Of a DNA stretch of 64,000 nt, positions 22,729-35,297 are shown piece by piece. The notes beneath the pieces are model-generated. The model was not told the DNA's origin, ran no database searches, and worked only from the letters and a program-made list of their open reading frames with translations. Both the position numbers and the translations under genes were made by a program. The first letter of the stretch is position 1; each line of letters begins with the position of its first letter. This DNA comes from Eutypella sp. D-1. Its lineage: Eukaryota; Ascomycota; Sordariomycetes; Xylariales; Diatrypaceae. Where the stretch lies: contig JAJTTP010000012.1 in assembly GCA_023313575.1 (NCBI GenBank), positions 620,001-684,000 on the forward strand. Reading direction: 5' to 3'.

Positions 22729-25700
22729 ATGGTGCTTGATGCGCCGGACGACATTGTCGTCCAACCCTCGCAGGGCGAGAGGGATGACGTCGCCGAGATA
22801 AACCCGGACCACCTCGATAACGATGCGGAGCACGAAAATGTCTTGCTGGCGACCGACTGTACGTCTCAATACACTGTAACTGTAACCCTGGTCTGCAAGG
22901 AAGTTGCGCTGACATTGATATCCCCCTCCGCCCCCCATATCAGTCGAGGCCATGAAGGAGCTTGTACTCCCACCGCTGCTCGAAGAACCCCGAGTTTTAG
23001 AAGATGTTGTCAATACTTGGACAGTAGAGAACTGGAGGACACTTGCTAAGAAGGAGCATGGTCCGATCTTCGAAGCCGGCGGGTTTCCATGGTCAGTCAA
23101 CTTCCGCAACCTCCGCAGCCTCCGCAGCCCCCCGCAGCCCTCGCAGCCCTCGCAGCCCCCGCAACCTCCGACTTATCCCCCGAGTTCTGCGACGGGCAAC
23201 CATCGATAACCTCCCTTGCATTGAACGACACTTTTCTTTTTGACTGACAGACATGAACCGTCAGGCGCATTCTACTCTTTCCTTTCGGGAATAATGTAGA
23301 CCAGGCTTCTGTATACCTGGAGCACGGCTTTGAAGATGCGAACAGCATCCCGGACGATTGGAGTTGCTGTGTCCAGTTTGGCTTGGTGATGTGGAACATC
23401 AACGACCCTTCGATCTTGCAGCATCATACTGCCCACCATCGATTCACCAAGGAGGAAAGTGATTGGGGCTTCACAAGGTTCCTCGAGCTAAGAAGGATGT
23501 TTCAGACGCCATGGGAGGGCGCCACACGGACTCTTGTCGAGAACGACTCGGTCAATATCACAGCCTACGTCCGCATTGTCGAGGACGAAACCGGCGTTCT
23601 GTGGCACAACATGAACAACTACGACTCGAAGAAGGAGACTGGGTTTGTGGGCCTCAAGAATCAAGGAGCGACTTGTTACCTGAATTCTCTACTCCAGTCG
23701 TTATACTTCACGAATGCCTTCCGAAAGGTAAAAGCCCATCCCATGTAGAGATTTGATCCAAGATATACAGGTTCCATAGACTTACTCTTATCTCTCGCAG
23801 GCTGTCTACGAGATTCCGACCGCCGACGATGAAAGCATAGCTAATAGTGCCTATGCGCTTCAAAGATTATTCTACCAACTCCAGATATCGAATACCGCTG
23901 TAGGCACGAACGAGTTGACAAAATCCTTCGGCTGGGATACCCGACACATATTTGAGCAGCAGGACGTACAAGAGCTGTCTCGGAAGTTGATCGAGCGCAT
24001 GGAGGAAAGGATGAAGGGAACCGCCGCTCAGGACGCCCTACCGCGTATGCTCAGTGGCAAGGTCAAAACCTACGTCTCTTGCATCAACGTAGACTACGAG
24101 TCTAGTCGGCTAGAGGACTTTTGGGACATCCAACTCAATGTTCGAGGCATCCAAACCCTACAGGACAGCTTTAAGGACTACATCCAGCAAGAGACTTTAG
24201 ACGGCGATAACAAGTATTGGGCAGGAGACGAGTTCAAGTACCAGGATGCCAACAAGGGCGTCATCTTCCAGAGTTTCCCGGAGGTTTTGCATCTGCATTT
24301 GAAGCGCTTCGAGTACGATATTCAGCGCGATGCCATGATGAAGATCAACGACCGTTTCGAATTTCCCGAGACCCTCGACCTTGAGCCTTACCTCGAGAAG
24401 GACGCCGATAGGTCTGAGCCGTGGACATATAAACTACATGGCGTCTTGATCCACAGTGGTGATCTCAACGCCGGTCACTATTACGCCTTCCTCAAGCCAA
24501 ATAAGGATGGATGGTTCTATAAGTTCGACGACGACAAGGTAACGAAGGCGACCATCAGAGAGGTATTCGAGGATGCCTTTGGCGGCGAGTACAAGACGTC
24601 CATTGTTCACCAGCGGACTATGCAGAGGAAGCAGCCCATCATGCGCCAAATGAACGCGTACATGTTGGTGTACATGCGAGAGTCGAGACTGGATGACGTC
24701 CTGACGCCTGTCACTAAGGATGACACCCCCCAACATCTTCGTAAGTCAGCAAGCTGATCTCTGGACCGTCATAAATCACGGCATGCTAACATGATTGACA
24801 GAAAGGAGATTGGATGAGGAGGCCGCTGTTCGGGAGGCACGTAGACGAGAACGCGAGGAACAGCATCTTTACCTGCCTATCAAGGTGGTCACTACAGAAA
24901 CCTTCAGCCATCACTCGACAACAGACCTCACCAACTTCGATGGCGATTTTACTACGGACCCTTCAGCACCCAAGTTCTTCCGTTTGAAGAAGACGACAAC
25001 TGTGGAGGAGCTTGTCAAGATTATATGCGAAACTCTTGAGCAGGATCCAAAGCGAGCCCGCCTGTGGTTGATGGTCAACCGCCAAAACAAGACTACGAGA
25101 CCGGATCAGCCTATCATGGACCTCAAGCCCACGATAGAAGAGACGTACGCCAGATCCGCCGGAACCAGCAGAGACTACGCTCTTCGAGTCTGGCTCGAGT
25201 TAGCGGAGGAGGTAGATGCTCAGGGCGATGCGATTTGGCCGACTTACCAGGGCAATGCCAACGGCGTCGTTGTCAAGAATGATCTCATTTTGTTATTCTT
25301 GAAATATTTCGATATCGAACAACAGACCCTACGTGGTATCGGTCATGTCTATGTCAGCAAAGACAAGAAGGTCGAGGAGCTTACCCCCATCGTCTGTAAG
25401 AAGATGGGTTGGGGCGATAAGCTTCCGGCGGGTGAGCAGTTGCAGATGTGGGAGGAGATCAAGCCCAGCATGATTGAAACTCTTAAGCCGAAACAATCGC
25501 TGAAGGCCGCGGAGCTCCAAGATGGTGACATCATCTGCTTCCAGAAAGTCCCAGACAAGAAGTCGTCGGGCGAGATTCTGGGAAAGATTAATCGTCTGGG
25601 TGATAAGAGCTCCGAGGAGGTCGTCAAGAGATGGGATCGCTTCGACGACGCGAAAGAGTTTTACGACTTCCTCGTATATAAGAGGGATGTTCGTTTCGAC

Positions 25701-26787
25701 CCCCACCCCCGCTGTGAGAAGGAAAACCTCGGAGGATTCATCTTGACTCTGAGCTCGAAGATCAATTATGATCAGCTTGCTGAACGAGTGAGTGAACACC
25801 TCGAGGTAGAACCGACGCATCTTCGGTTCTTCACAGTGAACGCCTCGACGGGCGCACCAAAAGCACCTATCAGGCGGGCGATGAACATGAACATTGCGCA
25901 GCTCCTCAACCCCAACAACTATCAGCACAACAACCTACAAACCAAGCCGGACTCTCTCTACTACGAAGTTTTAGATATGAGCCTTGCTGAGTTCGACATG
26001 AAGAAAAACGTCAAAGTGTGGTGGTTAAGCGAAGGGGTCACAAAGGCGGTCAGTATGAGTCTAATACTAATGTTTGTCGCAAGGCTAACCGAATTACTAT
26101 AGGATACATATGATGTCCTCGTCAACAAGCAAGGCCACATCGAAGACCTCATCCAGGCGTTTATCAAGAAGGCACAAGTCCAGGACGAGCGCGAAGGTGG
26201 ACGCATCCGGGTTTATGAAAGCCACAATCACAAAATTTTCCGGGAACTGCCGCAGAGCTATCCGGTGCTCAGCACAAACGACTATGCTGATCTGATTGCC
26301 GAGCGGATACCAGAAGAGGAAGCGGATGCGGATGAGAGAGAATTCATCAAATGCTTCCACTTCCAAGCTGATCCGAGCCGAGCACACGGCATCCCGTTCA
26401 AGTTCCTGCTGATTGAGGTACGCGCCTTTATATAATACTCAAAATCGCTGGTGACATAAGCTAACTTCATTGTTCTAGGGTGAGCCCTTCTCGGAGACGA
26501 AGAAACGACTAGAAAAACGGACAGGCATCAAAGGCAAGGCTTTTGAGAAGATCAAGTTTGCCCTCATCAGGCGGTATCAGAAGGCTGATTATCTCAGTGA
26601 TGGTAAGTCTCATATACAGATATAAGCGTACTCTGACGCTGCCTATGTAGTCAGTAAACTAACTATAATGACAGATCGGATCATCTACGATGAGGGTGGG
26701 AACACGGAAGACGACATCAGCCTAGGTCTTGATCATGTTGACCGAACCAGATCAACACGAAACGGCGGGGAGATGTTCCTCAAGTAG
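22729..26787 (+). CDS. ubp15: Ubiquitin C-terminal hydrolase UBP15/USP7 family
   Basis: Eight exons (22729-22858, 22944-23091, 23265-23727, 23801-24740, 24802-26048, 26103-26417, 26479-26602, 26675-26787) sum to 3480 nt, 1159 aa, close to human USP7 (1102) and yeast Ubp15 (1230). An acidic N-terminal segment is followed by a MATH/TRAF domain ([28 protein letters not shown]). The USP catalytic domain has the Cys box [18 protein letters not shown] (Cys about 230), [30 protein letters not shown] and the His box [13 protein letters not shown] (His about 473), with KFDDDKVTK. The remainder is ubiquitin-like HUBL repeats ending in [16 protein letters not shown]. The enzyme removes ubiquitin from client proteins; yeast Ubp15 acts on cell-cycle and peroxisomal substrates. 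All catalytic residues appear present. Intron 2 contains a minisatellite. Confidence 0.96.
23104..23170. repeat. Minisatellite inside UBP15 intron 2
   Basis: About seven to eight copies of a 9-10 bp unit, CCGCAGCCT and variants (CCGCAACCT, TCGCAGCCC), fill part of the 173-nt intron 2 (23092-23264). The unit is C-rich on the sense strand and starts about a dozen bases after the donor. It makes this intron two to three times longer than its neighbours. Confidence 0.75.
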
Positions 26788-29058
26788 TCGTTCGACGGCA
26801 GTCTGTTGCGTGATCATAGCTCAGGTCCAGTGTTCAGTCGCGCCCTAATCACCGCGGGTAGTTGTGAGAATAGCAGTCGATACTGCCGTTCAATGGGCTG
26901 GGCTACATGTCGATGTTATTCGAGCATCCCTTTTTTTATCATCTTTTACTTGTAGACATTACAGCAACCCCCGCGACGACACCTCTCTCATATACCCGCC
27001 GATGTGCAGCACGTTTACTTACGCCTCAGGGGCTAGGGCTACCCATGGCTGGAAGTCGGAACTCGGGGCGCCAGAGGGGCAACGGGGAGCAATCCGGTGG
27101 TTGGGGAGTGCTCGGCCTGGGTTATATGGATGAACGTTCTCCGTTTCCCTCCCAATACTGATTGATACCTATCGACTTTTCATCGTAACATCAAACAATC
27201 ATGGAGAACTAAAAAAAGAAAAAGAAAAAAGAGAGAGAAGAGAGAAAAAAAGAAAAAGAGGACAGGTGGTTGGGGTTCTATCGCCGCAGGACTTTATATG
27301 GGAAAGAAAGGAAGAAAGGAAGAGAGAGAGAGAGAGAGAGGCATCATGTCTTATGTATATGGGCCCGGCCTGGCCCCCGGTTCATTGGGGTAGGGAGGCA
27401 AGGAAGGAAGAAAAGAAGGAAAGGCAAGGTGGGGAGAAGGGGGAAATGAAGGGGGTGATGAGGAAATGCGAAAAAAAGAAAGACGACACCCCCCTTTGTG
27501 TTTTTTAGGCTCGCCTGCCTACCGGAAGCATCATCGATCCATTCCCGAGATGATGGATGCTTCTATATACATATAGTATTACCAACCAGTATTCTTCTTC
27601 TTCTTTTTTTTTCCACCCCTCCGCTCTCCGCGCTTTATGTCTTCTGGGGGTGATGTCTGTTCATACCATTCTATTTTATTCCGTTTCGTCTGTGTTTTAT
27701 CTGTATCTGTATATGTATCTGTGTATTTGGGCTGTCTGCCTGCCTGCCTGGCTATTCAAGCTTATTGGTGAGGTGAGGTGAGGTGAGGTGAGGTGAGGTG
27801 AGAGAGAGGGCTACATATGCCAACTTGAATGACTGACTGACTGGCTCGCTGGCGTACGTACGTATAAACTTACTTAGATACCAAGGTAGGCAGGTAGGTA
27901 GGTAAGAGGTAAGGAAGTAAGGAAGTGAGTGAGTGTCCTGAGTTTGTTCTGGTAGACAGGCAGGCGGGCACGTAGGCAGGGCCTTTGCTAAGGGGAGGCG
28001 AGGTGAGCATTGTTGTTTATGGCTTCCTTGCCTTGCTCTGTCTTGTCTGGCCTCGGGCACGCCCCTTTTCGATGTAGCCGGGGGGGGGGAGGGCGAGGAT
28101 ATACGTGCCTGTATACTATACTATATTGCACTATGCCACGAGTCGAACCGCAGTGTTAAAACTAAACCGACTTTCAAACCTGAGTGGTCAAAACCTTTCC
28201 CACGAAATGGAAGTTGATAGCTATCAACAGGATCGGTTTTTACTATTATCTTTTCCTTTCTTCTCTTCTCTGGTTACCTACGTAGGTAGGTAGGTATCTA
28301 TCTACTATGGAAGGGAATTTATGTGCATCGATTGGGGATGTTGGATCCCGCGTTCCCGCACCTCCGCTTCCGCGGCGTGGTCCAGCAACCATCGCACTCT
28401 CTCTTGCTTACAGCACAGTGGCATTCCAAAGTGCTGGAAAAGTAGGGCCTCTTGGTGGTATAGGGAGGAGACACTGAGACTATGGGGCTAATCCACCCGT
28501 AATTATTTTATACAAACCATTCCCGTAGGCCTCATGTGTTTTGGTGGCACTGGCTCTTCTATGAAGCCTACACCATATATGGATGTATCTAATTCTAGGG
28601 CTGTCGGCCTAGTTAGGTAATCAAATACCTTGGTACCTGGAGAACGTCTACCAGCCTGGCAGGGACCAATCAACTCGAAGCATGGATGCCACTTGCTAGG
28701 GTATGGGGGAGGTACCCACTTTGCACTGGTAAAGTGCAACGCACCTTGTTAATAAACCGGCCAGGTGCTTTCCAGGCTTTGGAAAGGAGAGAAGCCAGCC
28801 CAGCCAGCCAGCCAGCCCGCCATACCAAGACTAAGAAGACTACACCTAAGTACCTGCCTAAGACAACTTTGGAATTCCCACCACCAAGACACAGACACAG
28901 ACAGATAGAATAGACCCGACACCTACACCACCAACGTAGTACACGCGCATCATATACAACGACAACAACGGCAACGGCTTGAACTGATAATATCTTTCTT
29001 GACTCTGGATCATCTGCATTAACTGGCCCTTTGAGGGCCCCCATATCACCCCTTCAAA
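26788..29058. other. Long intergenic region between UBP15 and the AP-1 gamma gene
   Basis: No gene is seen in 2.3 kb. It contains very purine-rich blocks (27207-27265, 27300-27341, 27391-27482), a hairpin with arms GAAGCATC/GATGCTTC (27525-27532 and 27556-27563), (GGTGA)7, GTAG-type repeats around 27885-27915, and a G10 run near 28080. The end is the leader of the adaptin gene. Confidence 0.5.
27767..27801. repeat. (GGTGA)7 tandem repeat
   Basis: Seven perfect copies of the pentamer GGTGA, followed by GAGAGAGAG. Gene-free surroundings. Confidence 0.85.
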
Positions 29059-32000
29059 ATGAGTTCCCGTAGGTATTGATTTATTGATTTATTTGTCCTC
29101 GTTACCGCTTCCCACCTCCCACTTGCTTTGCCTGCCTTTGCCTGTCTCTGCCTGTTCCAAACATATCTTGCTAACCACAATTTATTTATCAATTATCCAA
29201 CAATCCAATAGTCAAGCAGTTCATCCGGAATGTACGCGCGGCCAAGACCATTGCCGACGAGCGAGCCGTCATCCAGAAAGAGAGCGCCGCGATTCGGGCC
29301 AGCTTTCGAGAAGAGAGTCACGATCACAACATCAGGTTCGCGAGATTCTTCCTCTCCCGCTCTCCCTTAACCATTGTATAGCTGGCCACTAGCTGCTATC
29401 TAGGCTATCCAGGCTGGACATGACAGGACATGACAGGATATGCCCCTATTAACAGACTCCTATCTCTCTTAGACGAAACAACGTCGCCAAACTTTTATAC
29501 CTCTTCACCCTCGGTGAGAGGACGCACTTCGGCCAGATAGAATGCATCAAGCTCCTCGCTTCCCCCCGGTTCGCCGATAAGCGCCTAGGTCATCTGGCCA
29601 CCAGTTTACTTCTCGATGAGAACCAGGAGGTTCTGACTCTGGTTACGAACTCCCTGAAAAAGTAGGTCACATGACAAGACAATGACAATATTAGAATTCA
29701 TGCTTGAGGCGAAGGATAAGGCGGCTAACAAAATATCTTCGCTCTCTGTCTCTCTCTCCAGTGACCTCGGCCATTCCAACCAGTATGTCGTCGGCCTTGC
29801 GCTAGGCACCCTAGGCAACATCGCCTCCATCGAAATGTCTAGAGACCTCTTCCCCGAGATCGAAAACCTGATATCCACCGCGAACCCCTATATTCGGAGG
29901 AAAGCTGCCCTCTGCGCGATGAGGATATGTTACAAAGTTCCCGACCTGCAAGAGCACTTTGTCGAAAAGGCTTCCCAGATGCTGTCGGACAGGAACCACG
30001 GTGTTCTGCTCTGTGGTCTTACCTTAGTCACCAGCTTATGCGAGGCCGATGAAGAAGAAGGTGGGGAGGAGGGCATCATCGACAAGTTCAAACAGTTCAT
30101 ACCCATACTCGTTAGAACCTTGAAAAGCCTCGCCACATCTGGCTATGCTCCCGAACACGATGTCACCGGAATCACCGATCCCTTCCTACAAGTCAAGGTC
30201 TTGCGACTTCTCCGCGTTCTCGTCCGCGGCGATCCCCAAGGCACCGAGCAGATCAACGACATCCTCGCCCAGGTCGCAACCAACACGGACGCTTCCAAGA
30301 ATGTCGGCAACTCCATCCTCTACGAAGCCGTCCGAACCATTCTGGATATCGAGGCTGACTCCGGTCTCCGAGTGCTGGGTGTGAATATCTTGGGAAAGTT
30401 CCTCTCCAACCGTGACAACAATATCAGATACGTCGCCCTCAACACCCTCATCAAGGTCGTCGCTATCGAACCCAACGCCGTCCAGCGCCACCGGAACACC
30501 ATTCTGGACTGTCTGAGAGATCCCGACATCAGCATCCGGAGAAGAGCCCTCGATCTCAGCTTCACCCTCATCAACGAGAGCAACGTTCGCGTCCTGATCC
30601 GCGAGCTGCTTGCCTTCTTGGAAGTTGCCGATAACGAGTTTAAGCCCACCATGACAAGCCAGATCGGCATCGCCGCTGATCGCTATTCTCCTAACAAGCG
30701 CTGGCACGTCGATACTATGCTTAGGGTGCTCACGCTGGCCGGTAACTACGTCAAGGAGCCCATCTTAGCCTCTTTCATTCGCCTCGTAGCAACGACACCT
30801 GAACTTCAGACGTACGCTGTCCAGAAGTTATACAGGAACTTGAAGAAAGATATTACCCAGGAGAGTTTGACCCAGGCAGGTTCTTGGTGCATAGGCGAGT
30901 TTGGAGACATGCTGCTGAGGGGCGGACAGTATGAGGAAGAAGAGCTGGTGCAGGAGGTCAAGGAGCATGAGATTATTGATCTCTTCTCCCTCATTCTCAA
31001 CAGCAGCTACGCAACGCAGATTACCACGGAATATATCGTTACGGCTCTGGTGAAGCTTAGCACACGCCTATCCGACGCGTCGCAGGTCGACCGTATCCAG
31101 CGTCTCCTGCAAGCCCACCAGACCAGCTTGGACGTCGAGGTCCAGCAGAGAGCGGTGGAATACGGCAACCTATTTTCGTATGACGAGATCCGGCGCGGCG
31201 TGCTGGAGAAGATGCCCCCACCGCAAATCAAGGAGGAATCCCGCGTTCTTGGCGAGGCCGCCAAGAAGACCAAGAAGGGCGCCAACCGCAGGTCGAAACT
31301 GGTCGCGAAACCGACCACCGACCAGGACCTGCTGGATCTGATGGGAGACGACAGCAGCAGCGCCGCCCTCGCCTCGCCCACCAACGGCGGCCAGAATAAT
31401 ACCGATCTGCTTGCCGATATCCTGGGCGGCGCAACCTCTCCGCCAGTGGCGGCTTCCCCCCCGCCGCAGCAGAGCAACGTCTCTTCTATCATGGATCTCT
31501 TCTCGCAAGGGCCTTCGGCTCCGCCCGCGCAGACTTCGAGTCCGGCTCCAGGCAGCTCGGGTCTCGACGCGTTGGCAGCGTTCGGCACTCCTCCGCCGCA
31601 ACAGGCCGCGGCGGCCGCCCCCGGCTTCCCGTGTTACGACGAGAACGGTCTGAACGTCACGCTGCAGCTGCAGCGCAACCCCGAGGGGACCGTCCAGGTC
31701 CTGGCGCGCTTCCGCAACACGTCGGGGGCCCACCTCTCTAATGTGGGGCTGCAGGCGGCCGTGCCCAAGACGCAAAAGTTGCAGCTGCTCAGCATATCCA
31801 GTGCCGAGCTGGGCGCCGGCGCCGAGGCCACACAGCCTATGAGGATTATGGGGAGTAAAGGGGTAAGTTTGGATTATTTACACACTCACACATACACATA
31901 TACACACACGTTCCATTTCCCAACGCATATCATATCCTCCTCTCCTTCATCCAGGACTTCTGAACCGAAAATCCCATTACTAATACTTTTTTTTTGTCAT

Positions 32001-32091
32001 ATAGCCTCTTCGTTTGATGTTGAAAGTCGGCTACACCCACCCGTCCGCCGGGCAAGTCCAGGGCCAGGTGAAGTGGACGGAACCGTCGTAA
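29059..32091 (+). CDS. apl4: AP-1 complex subunit gamma (gamma-adaptin)
   Basis: Five exons (29059-29068, 29212-29335, 29473-29661, 29762-31862, 32005-32091) give 836 aa; yeast Apl4 has 832. Exon 1 is only 10 nt (MSS plus one base), and the joined start [20 protein letters not shown] is the canonical gamma-adaptin N-terminus. The helical trunk carries [40 protein letters not shown] and [21 protein letters not shown] Pro/Ser-rich hinge contains DLLDLMGDD and [10 protein letters not shown], acidic Leu motifs near the clathrin-binding region. The C-terminal gamma-ear is split by the last intron and ends [22 protein letters not shown]-1 sorts cargo between trans-Golgi network and endosomes with clathrin. 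A read-through of the last intron would give a longer open frame; the spliced ear end is clearly right. Confidence 0.96.
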
Positions 32092-33008
32092 AGAAAGCAA
32101 AGCAAAGCAAAGAAGAAGAAGAAGAAAAGGGAGAAGCATTCCCAGTGATAACTACTAGTTGATAAAAAAACCGATATTTAATATTATAAAAAAAGAAAGA
32201 AAGAAAGAAAAATGCGATCGAGGGGGGGGCCTGCCTACCTTTCGAGCCGCATATATGTTTGATGGTGTTGATGGTGTTGATGTTGAATAATGATCATGAT
32301 CATGCCTTCATGAAATGATTAGGTAACCTTCCGGAAGAAAAAAGGGGGGGAGAAGGGGGAGTGGGGAGTGGGGTGGATAGGCGGATGGTTTTTCGAAAAA
32401 GAAAAGACTTGCAAGGGGGGGGGGCGGAAAAGAAAGGAAGGAAGATAGATAAGTAGGAAGGTTTTACCCGCATTATTTATTATAGACTTTGAGTTGAGTC
32501 TCTTTTTTGAGCACAGAGAGAGAGAGAGAGCACCCTTATTCATTGTTTTCTTTTCACGAGCGTGTGAGTTTTTAATGGGGGGGGGGGGGGGGCTTTTTCT
32601 GGGTTCTATAAAGCTGACACGTTCTTTTTGTGATGCAGATAGTTAGTTGATCGATCTATCCTCCCCCCCCTCCTCCCCTCTCAGGGAGGCCAAGACAAAA
32701 ACCCGTTATATCCTTCGTGTTCCCCTCTCGAGATAAAGAAAAGGAGGGGGGGGGGGGGGGCGAGAGGGGTTTATCGTCAAGCCGGTTAAACGAAACCAGA
32801 GTGGTGATATCTCGTGAAAAATCCCTGCTCGGTTCGGTGCCGAGATGTGATTATATATATACGCCTCCATTTCCCTTCCCTGCCCCCTGGGGCTTCTTCC
32901 ATCATGTCTCTGCGCAGTACCGTCTCGTAAGTACCCAACCATCCTAACCAATCGTCCCAACCAACCAGGCATATGACCCTGATCGGCCGTCCCCGCCACC
33001 AGCACTGT
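32092..33008. other. Convergent intergenic spacer with long G tracts
   Basis: Lies between the 3' ends of the adaptin gene and the GGCT-like gene. No gene is supported. It has four G tracts of seven or more bases, the longest G16 at 32577-32592, with others near 32415 and 32747, plus a GA run at 32515-32529. A plus-strand ATG with a good splice donor at 32903-32926 was considered and rejected. Confidence 0.45.
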
Positions 33009-35297
33009 CTACCGTCCACCTCTACCACCCGCACCCCCGTATCCGCCGCCGGCGCCGGCGGCAGTCCCAAAAACCAACGCCTCCATCTCCCGATCCGGCC
33101 AAGGCACCACCGCGCCGCCTCTACCAATAAGCGCAGACTCATTGTTCAAACGGCGACCCGTCAGGGGATCTAGGGTCCGCTTCTTCTTCTCCCCCTTGGT
33201 GCTGCTTTGCCCCGCTAATTTCTTTTGCGTCTCGATTTGGAGCTCGAGCTCGTGCCCCCACGGCACCCACGGCCGGATCGCCTCGTCTACGTACCACCGC
33301 GGCAGCAGGCCCTCGTGGCGTAGCGCGCGCGCGAGGCCGGTGTGTAGGGCGTGGAGGTAGTTTGGGTCGAGGCCGCCGCTACTGCCCTTTTCTACTTCTT
33401 CTGCTTCTGCTTGTGCTTGTGCTTCTTTTTTCCCGACCACACTACCGCCCTGCTGCCCGACGCTGGTGCTGGTGCTGGCGCTGGTGCTGGTGTTAGGGCT
33501 GGTGATCTGCGCTTTTGTGCGTGGCTGGATATCCGCGTCGATGATGGCCTTGAGCTCCGCCGCCGACGATGACGCCTTGCCCGGCGGCAGCCGCGGCCAG
33601 TCCCCCCGTGCCCGCCGCGCCTCCTCGATCGCGGGGAACGGCGACCGCATCGTCGTCATGCCCACGTTGCCTCTCGGGTCGTACTGGAGGAGCAGCTGCT
33701 TCTCTTCCGTCGCCGCCGCCGTGCAGTCGCCGTAGAGGAGACAATTCCTAGCCCGCAGCGCCGCGACGACGAAAGGGCGCGCCACCGCGCGCTCTACGTC
33801 GCGCAGTGACGGCGTGCGCGCTAGCGCCTGTGCGAAGGCGTTTTCGAGGGCGATTTCTTCGGTATGGTAGATCCCCATCTCCCCCTTCGCCTTCCTCTTC
33901 TTCCCCACCTCATCCTCTTCCTTCTTCACCTCGCCGTCTTCATCGTGGTTATAGCCAGCGGACGAAAAGCCGGGATCCAAGAGGACCCCTTCGCTCAGAC
34001 CCTCCGCGTGCCAGGTCCCGGGCAGCCGGCGCGGCATGGCGTAGCGGCGGGGGCTAGCGACGAGGGCCATGGCGTGGAAGGCCGGGATGACGCGGGCTTC
34101 GCGCAGGGGATGCGGCAGGGACGCGTAGACCGGGTCCTTGGCCCACCCGCCCTCGCCATCGTCGCAGCTACTGTCGTGCGCCATCAGCGTCACGGGCGGC
34201 AGCGTCACAAGCTCGTAGTCGTGCGCACACCCCCCCGCTGCGTACGCGCGGAGATCCGCGGCGGAGACGATGTACAGACGTCCGTAGACCACGGATCCCG
34301 CCGAGCCCGAGCCCGAGCCCGAGGACGCCGGCTCCGGATCCGCTTTGGTGATTGTGGCCCGGCCCTCTGGGCTCAGCTTGCCGGTCGGTGGGAGGGAGCC
34401 TGGGAAATTGCGGGTTAGAATGAAGAACATATCGAGGTCAGGTTGGTAAAAATATTAGAAGGGGGAAAAGAGCCTGGGGTCGGGGGATATATATCACGGA
34501 AAAAAGATCGGCATAAGCAATAACGGTGCGATGACACCGCTCACCACACCTAACGGGATAATCCATCCCCATCTCGATTATCGCAATCGCCTCTACGCAT
34601 GGCGACAGAGAAACAGGTGGGATGCGGTTGTAGGAGGGGAAGATGAAAAGGGGGGAGAGGGACTAGTTCTCGAGGGGGGGGGGGGGCGGCCGGCCACTCG
34701 GGCGCAGGTTGAGCACGCTCACCCTCCCCGGCCGTATCTCGCGTATCCCGATTTTTGGCTGGGAAGGAAAGGGGAAAAGAAAGGGAAAGGAGAAGGGAGA
34801 GGCACCCAAAAGGGGAGGCACGAAGCAATAACGAAGACGACTTCCTATAAAAGAAATAAAAAGAATAACGGGGAAGGGCGTTTGAGAGGGAAGATGCACT
34901 TACAGTCACGACGCGGCGGACCGCACAGAAGCCAGCGGAAGCCGTCGAGCCTCGCGAGCCCGAGATGGACGGCGTCGGGCAGTATCTCCTCCTTCATATG
35001 CACGGGGTCGAAGTCCACGCCATATGCGAAGTAGTGGACCTCGCTCTCGTTGGGCCTGGGCAGGCCGTCGTCGTCGCCGTTGCCACTATCGTAGCCAAGG
35101 TTCTCGTCCTTGATAGTTACAGGCGCCTGCTGGTTCGACGAAAGTGACGGCAGGGTTGATAGCGACGATGACGATGAGTCATAGCCATCGCCACTGCCAC
35201 CGCCACCGGGAGCAGGAGCAGCGGCGGTAGGATCCAGTCCGGTAGCTGCCGAATTGGGGGGGTCAGCACCAGACCTGGAGGCCGATAGGGAGAACAT
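33009..35297 (-). CDS. Gamma-glutamylcyclotransferase-like protein, fungal
   Basis: Two exons (35297-34904 and 34399-33009) give 594 aa. A Ser/Gly-rich N-terminus leads to VHYFAYGVDFDPVHMKEEIL, which matches the Y-F-A-Y-G-S/x-N/x-L/x signature at the start of the GGCT (AIG2-like) fold. The fold continues over the intron: YGRLYIVSAADLRAYA, then an insert, then LPHPLREARVIPAFHAMALV. The C-terminal 300 residues are specific to filamentous fungi and include low-complexity stretches (ASTSTSVGQQGGSVVGKKEA) and PTGRRLN-type and NNESALIGRGGAVVPWPDRE segments. GGCT enzymes release 5-oxoproline from gamma-glutamyl amines. Whether this divergent protein, which lacks the usual Asn in the signature, is active is not clear. 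The 504-nt intron is the longest I see in the window and carries a G13 run. Confidence 0.65.

Noticed and set aside
31863..32162. Longer adaptin open frame through the last intron
   Set aside because: Splicing at 31862/32005 restores the conserved gamma-ear ending; the read-through adds His/Thr repeats.
32903..33173. Plus-strand spliced gene starting MSLRSTVS with a GTAAGT donor and CCAG acceptor
   Set aside because: The second exon is wholly or mostly antisense to the C-terminus of the GGCT-like gene, and the product has no family-like features.
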